This document shows, one piece after another, positions 14,602 to 21,984 of a stretch of 64,000 nt of DNA. Position numbers and translations under genes: made by a program. Numbering within the stretch: the first letter of the stretch is position 1; each line of letters begins with the position of its first letter. The notes under the pieces are model-generated. The model saw only the letters and a program-made list of their open reading frames with translations. It was not told the DNA's origin and searched no databases. Where the stretch lies: contig NZ_JAMXBF010000011.1 of assembly GCF_023823685.1 (NCBI RefSeq), forward strand, positions 248,001 through 312,000. Direction: 5' to 3'. This DNA comes from Pseudomonas subflava. Lineage in GTDB: Bacteria; Pseudomonadota; Gammaproteobacteria; Pseudomonadales; Pseudomonadaceae.

Positions 14602-15231
14602 ATGTACTGGGCGGAATTTCTCACCGTGGCGCTGATCCACCTGCTGGCCGTAGCCAGCCCGGGGCCGGACTTCGCCATCGTCGTGCGCGAGAGCGTGGCC
14701 CATGGGCGCCGCGCCGGCACCTGGACGGCGCTGGGCGTGGGCACCGGCATCTTCGTCCATGTGGCCTATTCGCTGCTGGGGATCGGCCTGATCGTGTCGC
14801 AGTCGATCATGCTGTTCAATGCGCTGAAGTGGCTGGCGGCGGCCTACCTGTTCTACATCGGCATCAAGGCCCTGCGTGCCAAGCCGGCGGCGCCGGGCAG
14901 CCTAGAGGTGGCCGGTGACGGCGTCGAGCGCTCGCCGCGCGGCGCCTTCATGACCGGTTTCGTCACCAACGGCCTGAACCCCAAGGCCACGCTGTTCTTC
15001 CTCTCGCTGTTCACCGTAGTGATCAATCCGCACACGCCGCTGGCGGTGCAGGCCGGTTACGGGGTGTACCTGGCCTTCGCCACGGCGATCTGGTTCTGCC
15101 TGGTGGCGCTGCTGTTCAGCCAGCGCCGGGTGCGCGCCGGTTTCGCGCGCATGGGCCACTGGTTCGACCGGCTGATGGGGGCGGTGCTGGTGGGGCTGGG
15201 GATCAAGCTGGCCTTTACCGAGTTGCGATAA
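14602..15231 (+). CDS. LysE/RhtB-family exporter
   Basis: A 209-residue inner-membrane protein with about six transmembrane segments. It has the family N-terminus: a helix then VASPGPDFAIVVRESVAHGRRAG, and the TNGLNPKATLFFLSLF motif. Such proteins export amino acids such as homoserine or threonine. The start ATG lies 5 bases after GGAGG. The divergent neighbour is the 2-hydroxyacid dehydrogenase, only 80 bp away. The substrate cannot be assigned. Confidence 0.88.
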   Translation: MYWAEFLTVALIHLLAVASPGPDFAIVVRESVAHGRRAGTWTALGVGTGIFVHVAYSLLGIGLIVSQSIMLFNALKWLAAAYLFYIGIKALRAKPAAPGSLEVAGDGVERSPRGAFMTGFVTNGLNPKATLFFLSLFTVVINPHTPLAVQAGYGVYLAFATAIWFCLVALLFSQRRVRAGFARMGHWFDRLMGAVLVGLGIKLAFTELR

Positions 15232-15243
15232 ACAGTCGTCCAT

Positions 15244-15272
15244 GAAAAAGCCCCGCCTAGGCGGGGCTTTTC
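15244..15272. terminator. Two-way terminator between the LysE exporter and thiolase genes
   Basis: AAAAGCCCCGCC and GGCGGGGCTTTT form a 12-bp stem with a two-base loop. A-run and T-run on both sides allow it to end transcription from both convergent genes. Confidence 0.88.
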
Positions 15273-15285
15273 ATTTGCGCGCCGG

Positions 15286-16461
15286 TTACAGCAGCTCGAT
15301 GGCCACGGCAGTGGCTTCGCCGCCGCCGATGCACAGCGAGGCCACGCCGCGCTTGCCGCCCTTGTTACGCAGGGCGTTGATCAGGGTAACGATCAGGCGC
15401 GAACCGGTGGAGCCGACCGGATGGCCCTGGGCGCAGGCGCCGCCGTAGACGTTGACCTTGGCGTGGTCCAGGCCATGCTCACGCATGGCCAGCATGGTGA
15501 CCATGGCGAAGGCTTCGTTGATCTCGTACAGGTCGACGTCGTCCTTGCTCCAGCCGGTCTTCTTGAGCAGGTTGCTCATGGCGCCGATCGGCGCGAGGGT
15601 GAACTCGCTCGGGTCCTGGCTCTGGGTGGCGTGGGCGACGATCCTGGCCAGCGGCTTGAGACCGCGTTTGGCGGCTTCCTCGGCCGTCATCAGGACCAGG
15701 GCGCTGGCGCCGTCGGAGATCGAGCTGGCGTTGGCGGCGGTGATGGTGCCGTCCTTCTTGAACGCCGGCTTGAGGCCGGGGATCTTGTCCAGGTTGGCGG
15801 TCAGCGGCTGCTCGTCATCCTTCACCACGACCTCGCCCTTGCGGCTGGTGACGGTGACCGGAACGATCTCGCTGGCCAGCTCGCCGCTCTGGATGGCGGC
15901 CTGGGCGCGCTTGAGCGACTCGATGGCGTAGGCGTCCATCTCCTCGCGGGTGATGCCGTACTTGTCTGCGGTTTCCTGGGCGAAGGAGCCCATCAGACGG
16001 CCGGTGCGGGCGTCTTCCAGGCCGTCAAAGAACATGTGGTCCTTGATTTCGCCATGGCCCATGCGCAGGCCGGTGCGGGCTTTCTCGATGATGTAGGGCG
16101 CGTTAGACATGCTCTCCATGCCGCCGGCGACCATCACTTCGTTGCTGCCGGCCTTGAGCGCGTCGAATGCCTGCATCACGGCCTTCATGCCCGAGCCACA
16201 GAGCTTGTTGATGGTGGTGCAGCCGGTGGCGGACGGCAGGCCGGCATTCAGCGAGGCCTGCCGCGCAGGGCCCTGCTTGAGACCGGCGGGCAGCACGCAG
16301 CCCATGATCACTTCCTGCACATCGGCCGGCGCGATGCCGGCACGGACCACGGCCTCGCGGATGGCGGCGGCGCCCAGCTCCACGGCCGGAACGCTGGACA
16401 GGCTGCCCTGGAAGCCGCCCATGGGGGTGCGGGCGCCGCTGACGATGACGATATCGGACAT
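15286..16461 (-). CDS. Acetyl-CoA C-acyltransferase (thiolase)
   Basis: A 391-residue thiolase that condenses or cleaves acyl-CoA. The nucleophile Cys88 is in NKLCGSGMKA, the conserved His is in GGACAQGHPVGSTG, and the second active-site Cys is in SLCIGGGEATA near the C-terminus. It may serve beta-oxidation or acetoacetyl-CoA formation. It is divergent from the acyl-CoA ligase across a 170-bp region with an inverted repeat, which points to joint regulation with fatty-acid activation. Confidence 0.93.
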   Translation of the reverse strand: MSDIVIVSGARTPMGGFQGSLSSVPAVELGAAAIREAVVRAGIAPADVQEVIMGCVLPAGLKQGPARQASLNAGLPSATGCTTINKLCGSGMKAVMQAFDALKAGSNEVMVAGGMESMSNAPYIIEKARTGLRMGHGEIKDHMFFDGLEDARTGRLMGSFAQETADKYGITREEMDAYAIESLKRAQAAIQSGELASEIVPVTVTSRKGEVVVKDDEQPLTANLDKIPGLKPAFKKDGTITAANASSISDGASALVLMTAEEAAKRGLKPLARIVAHATQSQDPSEFTLAPIGAMSNLLKKTGWSKDDVDLYEINEAFAMVTMLAMREHGLDHAKVNVYGGACAQGHPVGSTGSRLIVTLINALRNKGGKRGVASLCIGGGEATAVAIELL

Positions 16462-16515
16462 CGGTGTTACCTCTGGAGAGTGAAGCCGGAACGGCAGGTA
16501 TGAGCCGATTCTACT

Positions 16516-16545
16516 GCGTGACCAAAAGTGGCCAAAGGGTCACGC
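16516..16545. promoter_or_regulatory. Inverted repeat in the thiolase / acyl-CoA ligase divergent promoter region
   Basis: Perfect 8-bp arms GCGTGACC (16516-16523) and GGTCACGC (16538-16545) are separated by 14 bp. It lies midway between the two divergent starts, a position suited to an operator acting on both. No T-run follows, so it is not a terminator. Confidence 0.5.
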
Positions 16546-16631
16546 GAAAATCATTCTTTGGGTTGATTAAGTCCGGGCCAGAGCGGCTCTAGATTGGCGG
16601 CGAAGAAAAAATCCAAGAACAGGTTACCGCC

Positions 16632-18314
16632 ATGCTGAAGACCCGCGTCATCCCGCCAACCGAAAACGCCAACCAGGCTCCGCTGCTGATCAAGCGCCTG
16701 CTGCTCTCCGGCAGCCGTTACGAGAAGACCCGCGAGATCGTCTACCGCGACCAGATGCGCTACAGCTACGCCACCTTCAACGAGCGCGTGGCGCGCCTGG
16801 CTAACGTGCTGAGCGAGGCGGGCGTGAAGGCCGGTGACACCGTGGCGGTGATGGACTGGGACAGCCACCGGTACCTGGAATGCATGTTCGCCATCCCGAT
16901 GATCGGTGCGGTGCTGCACACCATCAATATCCGCCTGTCCGCCGACCAGATCCTCTACACCATGAACCACGCCGAGGACCGCTTCGTGCTGGTCAACAGC
17001 GAGTTCGTGCCGCTCTACAAGAGCATCGAGGCCCAGCTGACCACGGTGCAGAAGACCCTCCTGCTCACCGACGGCCCGGAAAAGACCGCCGGGCTGCCCG
17101 ATCTGGTGGGCGAGTACGAGAGCCTGCTGGCCGCGGCGAGCACCCGCTACGACTTCGAGGACTTCGACGAGAATTCGGTGGCCACCACCTTCTACACCAC
17201 CGGTACGACCGGCAATCCTAAGGGCGTCTACTTCACCCATCGCCAGCTGGTGCTGCACACCTTGGCCGAGGCCAGCGTGCTGGGCAGCCTGGACAGCGTG
17301 CGCCTGCTCGGTACCGACGACGTGTACATGCCGATCACCCCGATGTTCCACGTTCACGCGTGGGGCATTCCCTACGTCGCCACCATGATGGGGGTCAAGC
17401 AGGTCTACCCGGGCCGCTACGAGCCGGACATGCTGTGCCGACTGATCCGTGAGGAAAAGGTGACCTTCTCCCACTGCGTGCCGACCATCCTGCAGATGAT
17501 GCTCAACGCGCCCGGGGCCCAGGGCTACGACTTCGGCGGCCTCAAGGTGATCATTGGTGGCAGCGCGCTCAACCGCGCCCTGTACGAGGCGTCGAAGGCG
17601 CGCGGCATCCAGCTCACGGCCGCCTATGGGATGTCCGAAACCTGTCCGCTGATCTCCTGTGCGCACATCAACGAGGAGCTCAAGGCCGGCAGCGAGGACG
17701 AGCGTGTCACCTACCGGATCAAGGCCGGCGTGCCGGTGCCGCTGGTCGAGGCCGCGTTGATGGGGCTGGACGGCCAGCTGCTGCCAGCCGACGGCGAGAC
17801 CCAGGGCGAGCTGGTGCTGCGCGCGCCCTGGCTGACCATGGGATACTTCAACGAGCCGCAGAAGAGCGCCGAGTTGTGGGAGCGCGGCTGGCTGCACACC
17901 GGCGACGTCGCCACTCTGGACGACTTCGGCTACATCGATATCCGCGACCGCATCAAGGACGTGATCAAGACCGGCGGCGAATGGCTGTCTTCCCTGGAAC
18001 TGGAGGACCTGATCAGTCGCCACCCGGCCGTACGCGAAGTGGCGGTGGTCGGCATTCCCGACCCGCAGTGGGGAGAGCGACCCTTTGCCCTGCTGGTTCT
18101 GCGTGAGGGGCAGAACCTGGATGCCAAGGTGCTCAAGGAACACCTCAAGCCCTATGTCGAGCAAGGCTGCATCAACAAGTGGGCCATACCCAGTCAGATC
18201 GCGGTTGTTACCGATATTCCCAAAACCAGTGTGGGTAAGCTGGACAAGAAACGAATTCGTCTGGACATCGCCCAGTGGCAGGCGGCGGGCAGTGCATTTC
18301 TGTCTACGCTCTGA
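16632..18314 (+). CDS. Medium/long-chain fatty acyl-CoA ligase (AlkK-like)
   Basis: A 560-residue adenylate-forming enzyme that activates a fatty acid to its CoA ester with ATP. The AMP-binding signature YTTGTTGNPKGV is at about 188-200. AAYGMSETCPL (motif A5), GWLHTGDVA (A7) and the hinge region DRIKDVIKTGGEWLSSLELE follow, and the catalytic Lys region is TSVGKLDKKRIR. It resembles the AlkK type of medium-chain ligases. It is divergent from the thiolase and 218 bp ahead of the DUF1302 gene, in a block also seen in P. aeruginosa. Confidence 0.92.
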   Translation: MLKTRVIPPTENANQAPLLIKRLLLSGSRYEKTREIVYRDQMRYSYATFNERVARLANVLSEAGVKAGDTVAVMDWDSHRYLECMFAIPMIGAVLHTINIRLSADQILYTMNHAEDRFVLVNSEFVPLYKSIEAQLTTVQKTLLLTDGPEKTAGLPDLVGEYESLLAAASTRYDFEDFDENSVATTFYTTGTTGNPKGVYFTHRQLVLHTLAEASVLGSLDSVRLLGTDDVYMPITPMFHVHAWGIPYVATMMGVKQVYPGRYEPDMLCRLIREEKVTFSHCVPTILQMMLNAPGAQGYDFGGLKVIIGGSALNRALYEASKARGIQLTAAYGMSETCPLISCAHINEELKAGSEDERVTYRIKAGVPVPLVEAALMGLDGQLLPADGETQGELVLRAPWLTMGYFNEPQKSAELWERGWLHTGDVATLDDFGYIDIRDRIKDVIKTGGEWLSSLELEDLISRHPAVREVAVVGIPDPQWGERPFALLVLREGQNLDAKVLKEHLKPYVEQGCINKWAIPSQIAVVTDIPKTSVGKLDKKRIRLDIAQWQAAGSAFLSTL

Positions 18315-18457
18315 GCCCTGAAGGCGGGGGCGGGGCGCTTTTGGCGACTCGTCCGAGCAAACGCTTGGCTTGTAAATTGCTGTCGCGAGAAGAATCCGGC
18401 CGGCTCGCATCGCGTGACCGGCCGGTCTAGAGAGGCCGGGGGCAGGAAATCACACTT

Positions 18458-18493
18458 TAGGGGGATCAAGCCTAGGGGGGTGGTAGCTATAGT
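18458..18493 (+). promoter_or_regulatory. Putative activator-dependent promoter with TAGGGGG direct repeats
   Basis: TAGGGGG occurs at 18458 and again at 18473, a 15-bp step, followed by a TATAGT -10-like element at 18488-18493. No -35 box is apparent. This arrangement fits activation by a DNA-bound regulator, plausibly the MalT-type protein encoded at 21985. It lies 40 bp before the DUF1302 start. Confidence 0.45.
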
Positions 18494-18532
18494 CCGCGGC
18501 ATCCATAACAAAAAACACATGGAGTAGCGTCG

Positions 18533-20455
18533 ATGACAATCACCCAACCGTTCTGGCGTCTGGCCAAACTGCCTCTGGCAGTCAGCCTTGCCTCAACCCT
18601 CGCTGCCCCGGCTTTCGGTGTCACCTTCAATATCGGTGAGATCGAGGGTCAGCTCGATTCCTCTCTGTCCGTTGGTGCCAGCTGGTCGGTGCGTAGCGCC
18701 GATCCGGATCTGATCGGGGTCAATAATGGCGGCGATGGCCTGTCCCAGACCTCCGACGATGGCCACATGAACTTCAAGAAGGGCGAGACCTTCTCGAAGA
18801 TCTTTAAGGGCATCCACGATCTGGAGCTGAAGTACGGCGATACCGGTGTGTTCGTTCGTGGCAAGTACTGGTACGACTTCGAACTGAAGGATGAGCACCG
18901 CGAATTTAAGGACATCGACGACCACAATCGCAAAGAAGGCGCCCAGTCTTCCGGTGCGGAAATTCTCGACGCCTTCGTTTACCACAACTACTCCATGCTG
19001 GAGCAGCCGGGTAGCGTCCGTCTCGGCAAGCAGGTGGTGAGCTGGGGTGAAAGTACCTTCATCCTGAACAGCATCAACTCGATCAACCCAGTAGACGTGT
19101 CGGCGTTTCGTCGCCCTGGTGCCGAAATCAAGGAAGGCCTGATTCCGGTCAACATGTTCTATGTGTCCCAGAGCCTGACCGACAACCTGTCGGCCGAAGC
19201 CTTCTACCAGCTCGAGTGGGATCAGACCGTAGTCGACAACTGCGGCACCTTCTTCTCCCAGGCCGACATCGTCGCCGACGGCTGCGACCAGAATCTGGCT
19301 GTGTTGAGCAACGATCCGGCGTCCATCGCCCTCGTCAACTCGTTCCTTGCTCCAGCCGGCTTCGGTATCGAAAGCTCTCCCTGGAACGAGGGCATCGTGG
19401 TTCGCCGTGGCGGCGACCGTGACGCTCGCGACGGCGGCCAGTTCGGCCTCGCTCTGCGCTATTTCTCCGAGCCGCTGGATACCGAGTTCGGCGCCTACTT
19501 CATGAACTACCACAGCCGTACTCCGGTGTTCAGTGGTGGCGGTCCTTCCCAGGCTGCGGTAGACGCGATCAATACCGTTGCCACTGGCGCGGCTGGTCTG
19601 GTCGGTACTTCGACTGCGGCGCGCTTGGCCGCGGCTGGCATGGCGGGTAACGGCAGCTACTTCCTCGAGTATCCCGAGGACATCCGTCTCTACGGTGTGA
19701 GCTTCTCGACCACCCTGCCCACCGGGACCGCCTGGTCCGGCGAGCTGAGCTATCGTCCGAACGCGCCGGTGCAGCTGAACACCACCGATATCCTTTACGC
19801 CGGTTTGGCGCCGATCAGCGTGGGTGGTATTCCGGTCTACGCCAACGCCTCGCTGCTGGACGGTCAGGCCGACAGCGATCTGCATGGCTACCGCCGCAAG
19901 GAAATCACCCAGTTCCAGACTACCTTCACCCACTTCTTCGATCAGGTCATGGGCGCATCGCGTCTGACCTTGGTCGGTGAAGTCGGCGTGGTCCATGTCG
20001 GTGGTCTGGAAAACAGCAGTGAAGTTCGCTATGGGCGCGATCCGATTTATGGCCCTGGCGCACTGCCTGGCACCCTCAGCGGCCTGCCGACCTGTGTCGC
20101 CCTGAACGCCGGCACCCTCGGCAGCCCCACCGCAGAGAATGTCAGCAAGCATTGCAACGATGACGGTTTCGTCACGTCGACCTCTTGGGGCTACCGCGCT
20201 CGCGCCATCTGGGACTACCCGGACGTGTTCGCTGGTGTGAACCTGCGCCCGAGCGTTGCCTGGTCGCATGACGTGGACGGCTACGGTCCGAACAACCTGT
20301 TCACCGAGGACTCCAAAGCCGTAAGCCTTGGTCTGGAGGCCGAGTACCAGAACACCTACACCGCGAACCTGTCCTACACCGATTTCTTCGGTGGCGATTA
20401 CAACACCTCGGTTGACCGCGACTTCGTGGCACTGAGCTTTGGCGCCAGCTTCTAA
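18533..20455 (+). CDS. DUF1302 outer-membrane beta-barrel protein (first copy)
   Basis: A 640-residue protein with a signal peptide (about 1-29, ending APAFG) and a body rich in alternating amphipathic strands. It opens with FNIGEIEGQLDSSLSVGASW and ends in the aromatic LSFGASF, typical of outer-membrane barrels. Conserved stretches GKQVVSWGES and FYQLEWDQTVVDNCGTFF mark the DUF1302 family. Its partner DUF1329 gene follows 28 bp later. The pair is taken to act in envelope lipid or hydrophobic-compound handling, but the function is not established. GGAG precedes the ATG. Confidence 0.88.
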   Translation: MTITQPFWRLAKLPLAVSLASTLAAPAFGVTFNIGEIEGQLDSSLSVGASWSVRSADPDLIGVNNGGDGLSQTSDDGHMNFKKGETFSKIFKGIHDLELKYGDTGVFVRGKYWYDFELKDEHREFKDIDDHNRKEGAQSSGAEILDAFVYHNYSMLEQPGSVRLGKQVVSWGESTFILNSINSINPVDVSAFRRPGAEIKEGLIPVNMFYVSQSLTDNLSAEAFYQLEWDQTVVDNCGTFFSQADIVADGCDQNLAVLSNDPASIALVNSFLAPAGFGIESSPWNEGIVVRRGGDRDARDGGQFGLALRYFSEPLDTEFGAYFMNYHSRTPVFSGGGPSQAAVDAINTVATGAAGLVGTSTAARLAAAGMAGNGSYFLEYPEDIRLYGVSFSTTLPTGTAWSGELSYRPNAPVQLNTTDILYAGLAPISVGGIPVYANASLLDGQADSDLHGYRRKEITQFQTTFTHFFDQVMGASRLTLVGEVGVVHVGGLENSSEVRYGRDPIYGPGALPGTLSGLPTCVALNAGTLGSPTAENVSKHCNDDGFVTSTSWGYRARAIWDYPDVFAGVNLRPSVAWSHDVDGYGPNNLFTEDSKAVSLGLEAEYQNTYTANLSYTDFFGGDYNTSVDRDFVALSFGASF

Positions 20456-20483
20456 GCGAGACCAGGATCTCTGAGGAATACAC

Positions 20484-21857
20484 ATGCAAATGAAAACAAC
20501 AAAGTACATGCTGCAATCCGGTGTTCTGGCCCTGTCGATGCTGGCCACTAGCGTAATGGCTGCCGTTTCTGCCGATGAGGCTGCCAAGCTCGGCACCACG
20601 CTGACCCCGGTCGGCGCCGAGAAGGCCGGCAACGCCGATGGCTCGATTCCCGAGTGGACCGGCGGTCTGCCGAAGGACGCAGGCACCGTGGACGACAAGG
20701 GCTTCCTGTCGAACCCGTTCGCCAGCGAAAAGCCGCTGTTCACCATCACCGCGCAGAACGTCGATCAGTACAAGGACAAGCTGACCCCCGGCCAGCTGGC
20801 GATGTTCAAGCGCTATCCGGAAACCTTCAAGATGCCGGTGTACACCACGCACCGCTCTGCGAACCTGCCGCAGAACGTGCTGGACGACACCAAGCAGAAC
20901 GCCACCAATGCCAAGCTGGTAGAGGGCGGCAACGGTCTGGAGAACTTCAAGACCGCCAACCCGTTCCCGATTCCGCAGAACGGCCTGGAAGTGGTCTGGA
21001 ACCAGATCACCCGCTACCGCGGCGGCAGCGTGAGCCGTCTGGTGACCCAGGCTACTCCTCAGGCCAACGGCTCGTTCAGCCTGGTGTACTTCCAGGATGA
21101 GTTCGTCTTCCCGACCAGCCTGACCGACTACGATCCGAGCAAGTCGAGCAACATCCTGTTCTACTTCAAGCAGCGTGTAACCGCTCCGGCGCGTCTGGCC
21201 GGTAACGTGCTGCTGGTCCACGAGACCCTGAACCAGGTGAAGGAGCCGCGTCTGGCATGGCTGTACAACGCCGGCCAGCGTCGTGTTCGCCGTGCACCGC
21301 AGGTGTCCTACGACGGCCCGGGTACCGCTGCCGATGGACTGCGTACTTCCGACAACCTGGACATGTACAACGGTGCTCCGGATCGCTACGACTGGAAGCT
21401 GAATGGCAAGAAGGAGATCTACATTCCGTACAACTCCTACGACCTCGACTCGCCGAAGCTGAAGTACGACGAGATCATCAAGGCTGGCCACATCAACCAG
21501 GATCTGGCTCGCTACGAGCTGCACCGCGTCTGGCACGTGACCGCGACCCTGAAGGCCGGCGAGCGTCACATCTATGCCAAGCGTGACATGTACATCGACG
21601 AGGACACCTGGCAAGCCGCCGTCATCGATCACTACGATGGCCGTGGTTCCCTGTGGCGCGTCGCCGAGGCTCACTCCCAGTACTACTACGACAAGCAGGT
21701 ACCGTGGTACACCCTGGAAACCCTCTACGACGTGATCTCCGGTCGTTACCTGGCCCTTGGCATGAAGAACGAGGAGAAGAAGGCCTACGACTTCGGTTAC
21801 AAGGCCGCTACCACCGACTTCACCCCGGCTGCCCTGCGTCAGGCCGGCGTGCGTTAA
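20484..21857 (+). CDS. DUF1329 periplasmic/outer-membrane lipoprotein-sorting-like protein (first copy)
   Basis: A 457-residue secreted protein with a signal peptide (about 1-26, ending TSVMA). The DUF1329 family is related in fold to LolA/LolB-type lipid carriers. Marker stretches are GSIPEWTGGLPKDAG, LLVHETLNQVKEPRLAW, AGQRRVRRAPQVSYD and YDWKLNGKKE. It is cotranscribed with the DUF1302 gene (28-bp gap, GAGG ribosome site) and closed by a terminator. A paralogue lies at 48523-49884. Confidence 0.88.
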   Translation: MQMKTTKYMLQSGVLALSMLATSVMAAVSADEAAKLGTTLTPVGAEKAGNADGSIPEWTGGLPKDAGTVDDKGFLSNPFASEKPLFTITAQNVDQYKDKLTPGQLAMFKRYPETFKMPVYTTHRSANLPQNVLDDTKQNATNAKLVEGGNGLENFKTANPFPIPQNGLEVVWNQITRYRGGSVSRLVTQATPQANGSFSLVYFQDEFVFPTSLTDYDPSKSSNILFYFKQRVTAPARLAGNVLLVHETLNQVKEPRLAWLYNAGQRRVRRAPQVSYDGPGTAADGLRTSDNLDMYNGAPDRYDWKLNGKKEIYIPYNSYDLDSPKLKYDEIIKAGHINQDLARYELHRVWHVTATLKAGERHIYAKRDMYIDEDTWQAAVIDHYDGRGSLWRVAEAHSQYYYDKQVPWYTLETLYDVISGRYLALGMKNEEKKAYDFGYKAATTDFTPAALRQAGVR

Positions 21858-21876
21858 GTCCTCCGCGTCATCGAAG

Positions 21877-21904
21877 AAGCCGGCCTTGTGCCGGCTTTTT
21901 TGTT
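21877..21904 (+). terminator. Terminator after the DUF1302-DUF1329 operon
   Basis: AAGCCGGC and GCCGGCTT form a perfect 8-bp stem with a CTTGT loop, followed by TTTTGTTTG. It separates the operon from the regulator gene. Confidence 0.9.
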
Positions 21905-21984
21905 TGTGGTCGTGTGCGGACTTCAAATGCGGGGCTCGACGGGATAGGCTGCGGGTCAGTTCACACTCTGCCAAGACCGATTCC

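Noticed and set aside
16551..18410. 619-codon minus-strand open frame opposite the acyl-CoA ligase
   Set aside because: Antisense shadow of a gene with a complete adenylation motif set; no independent support.
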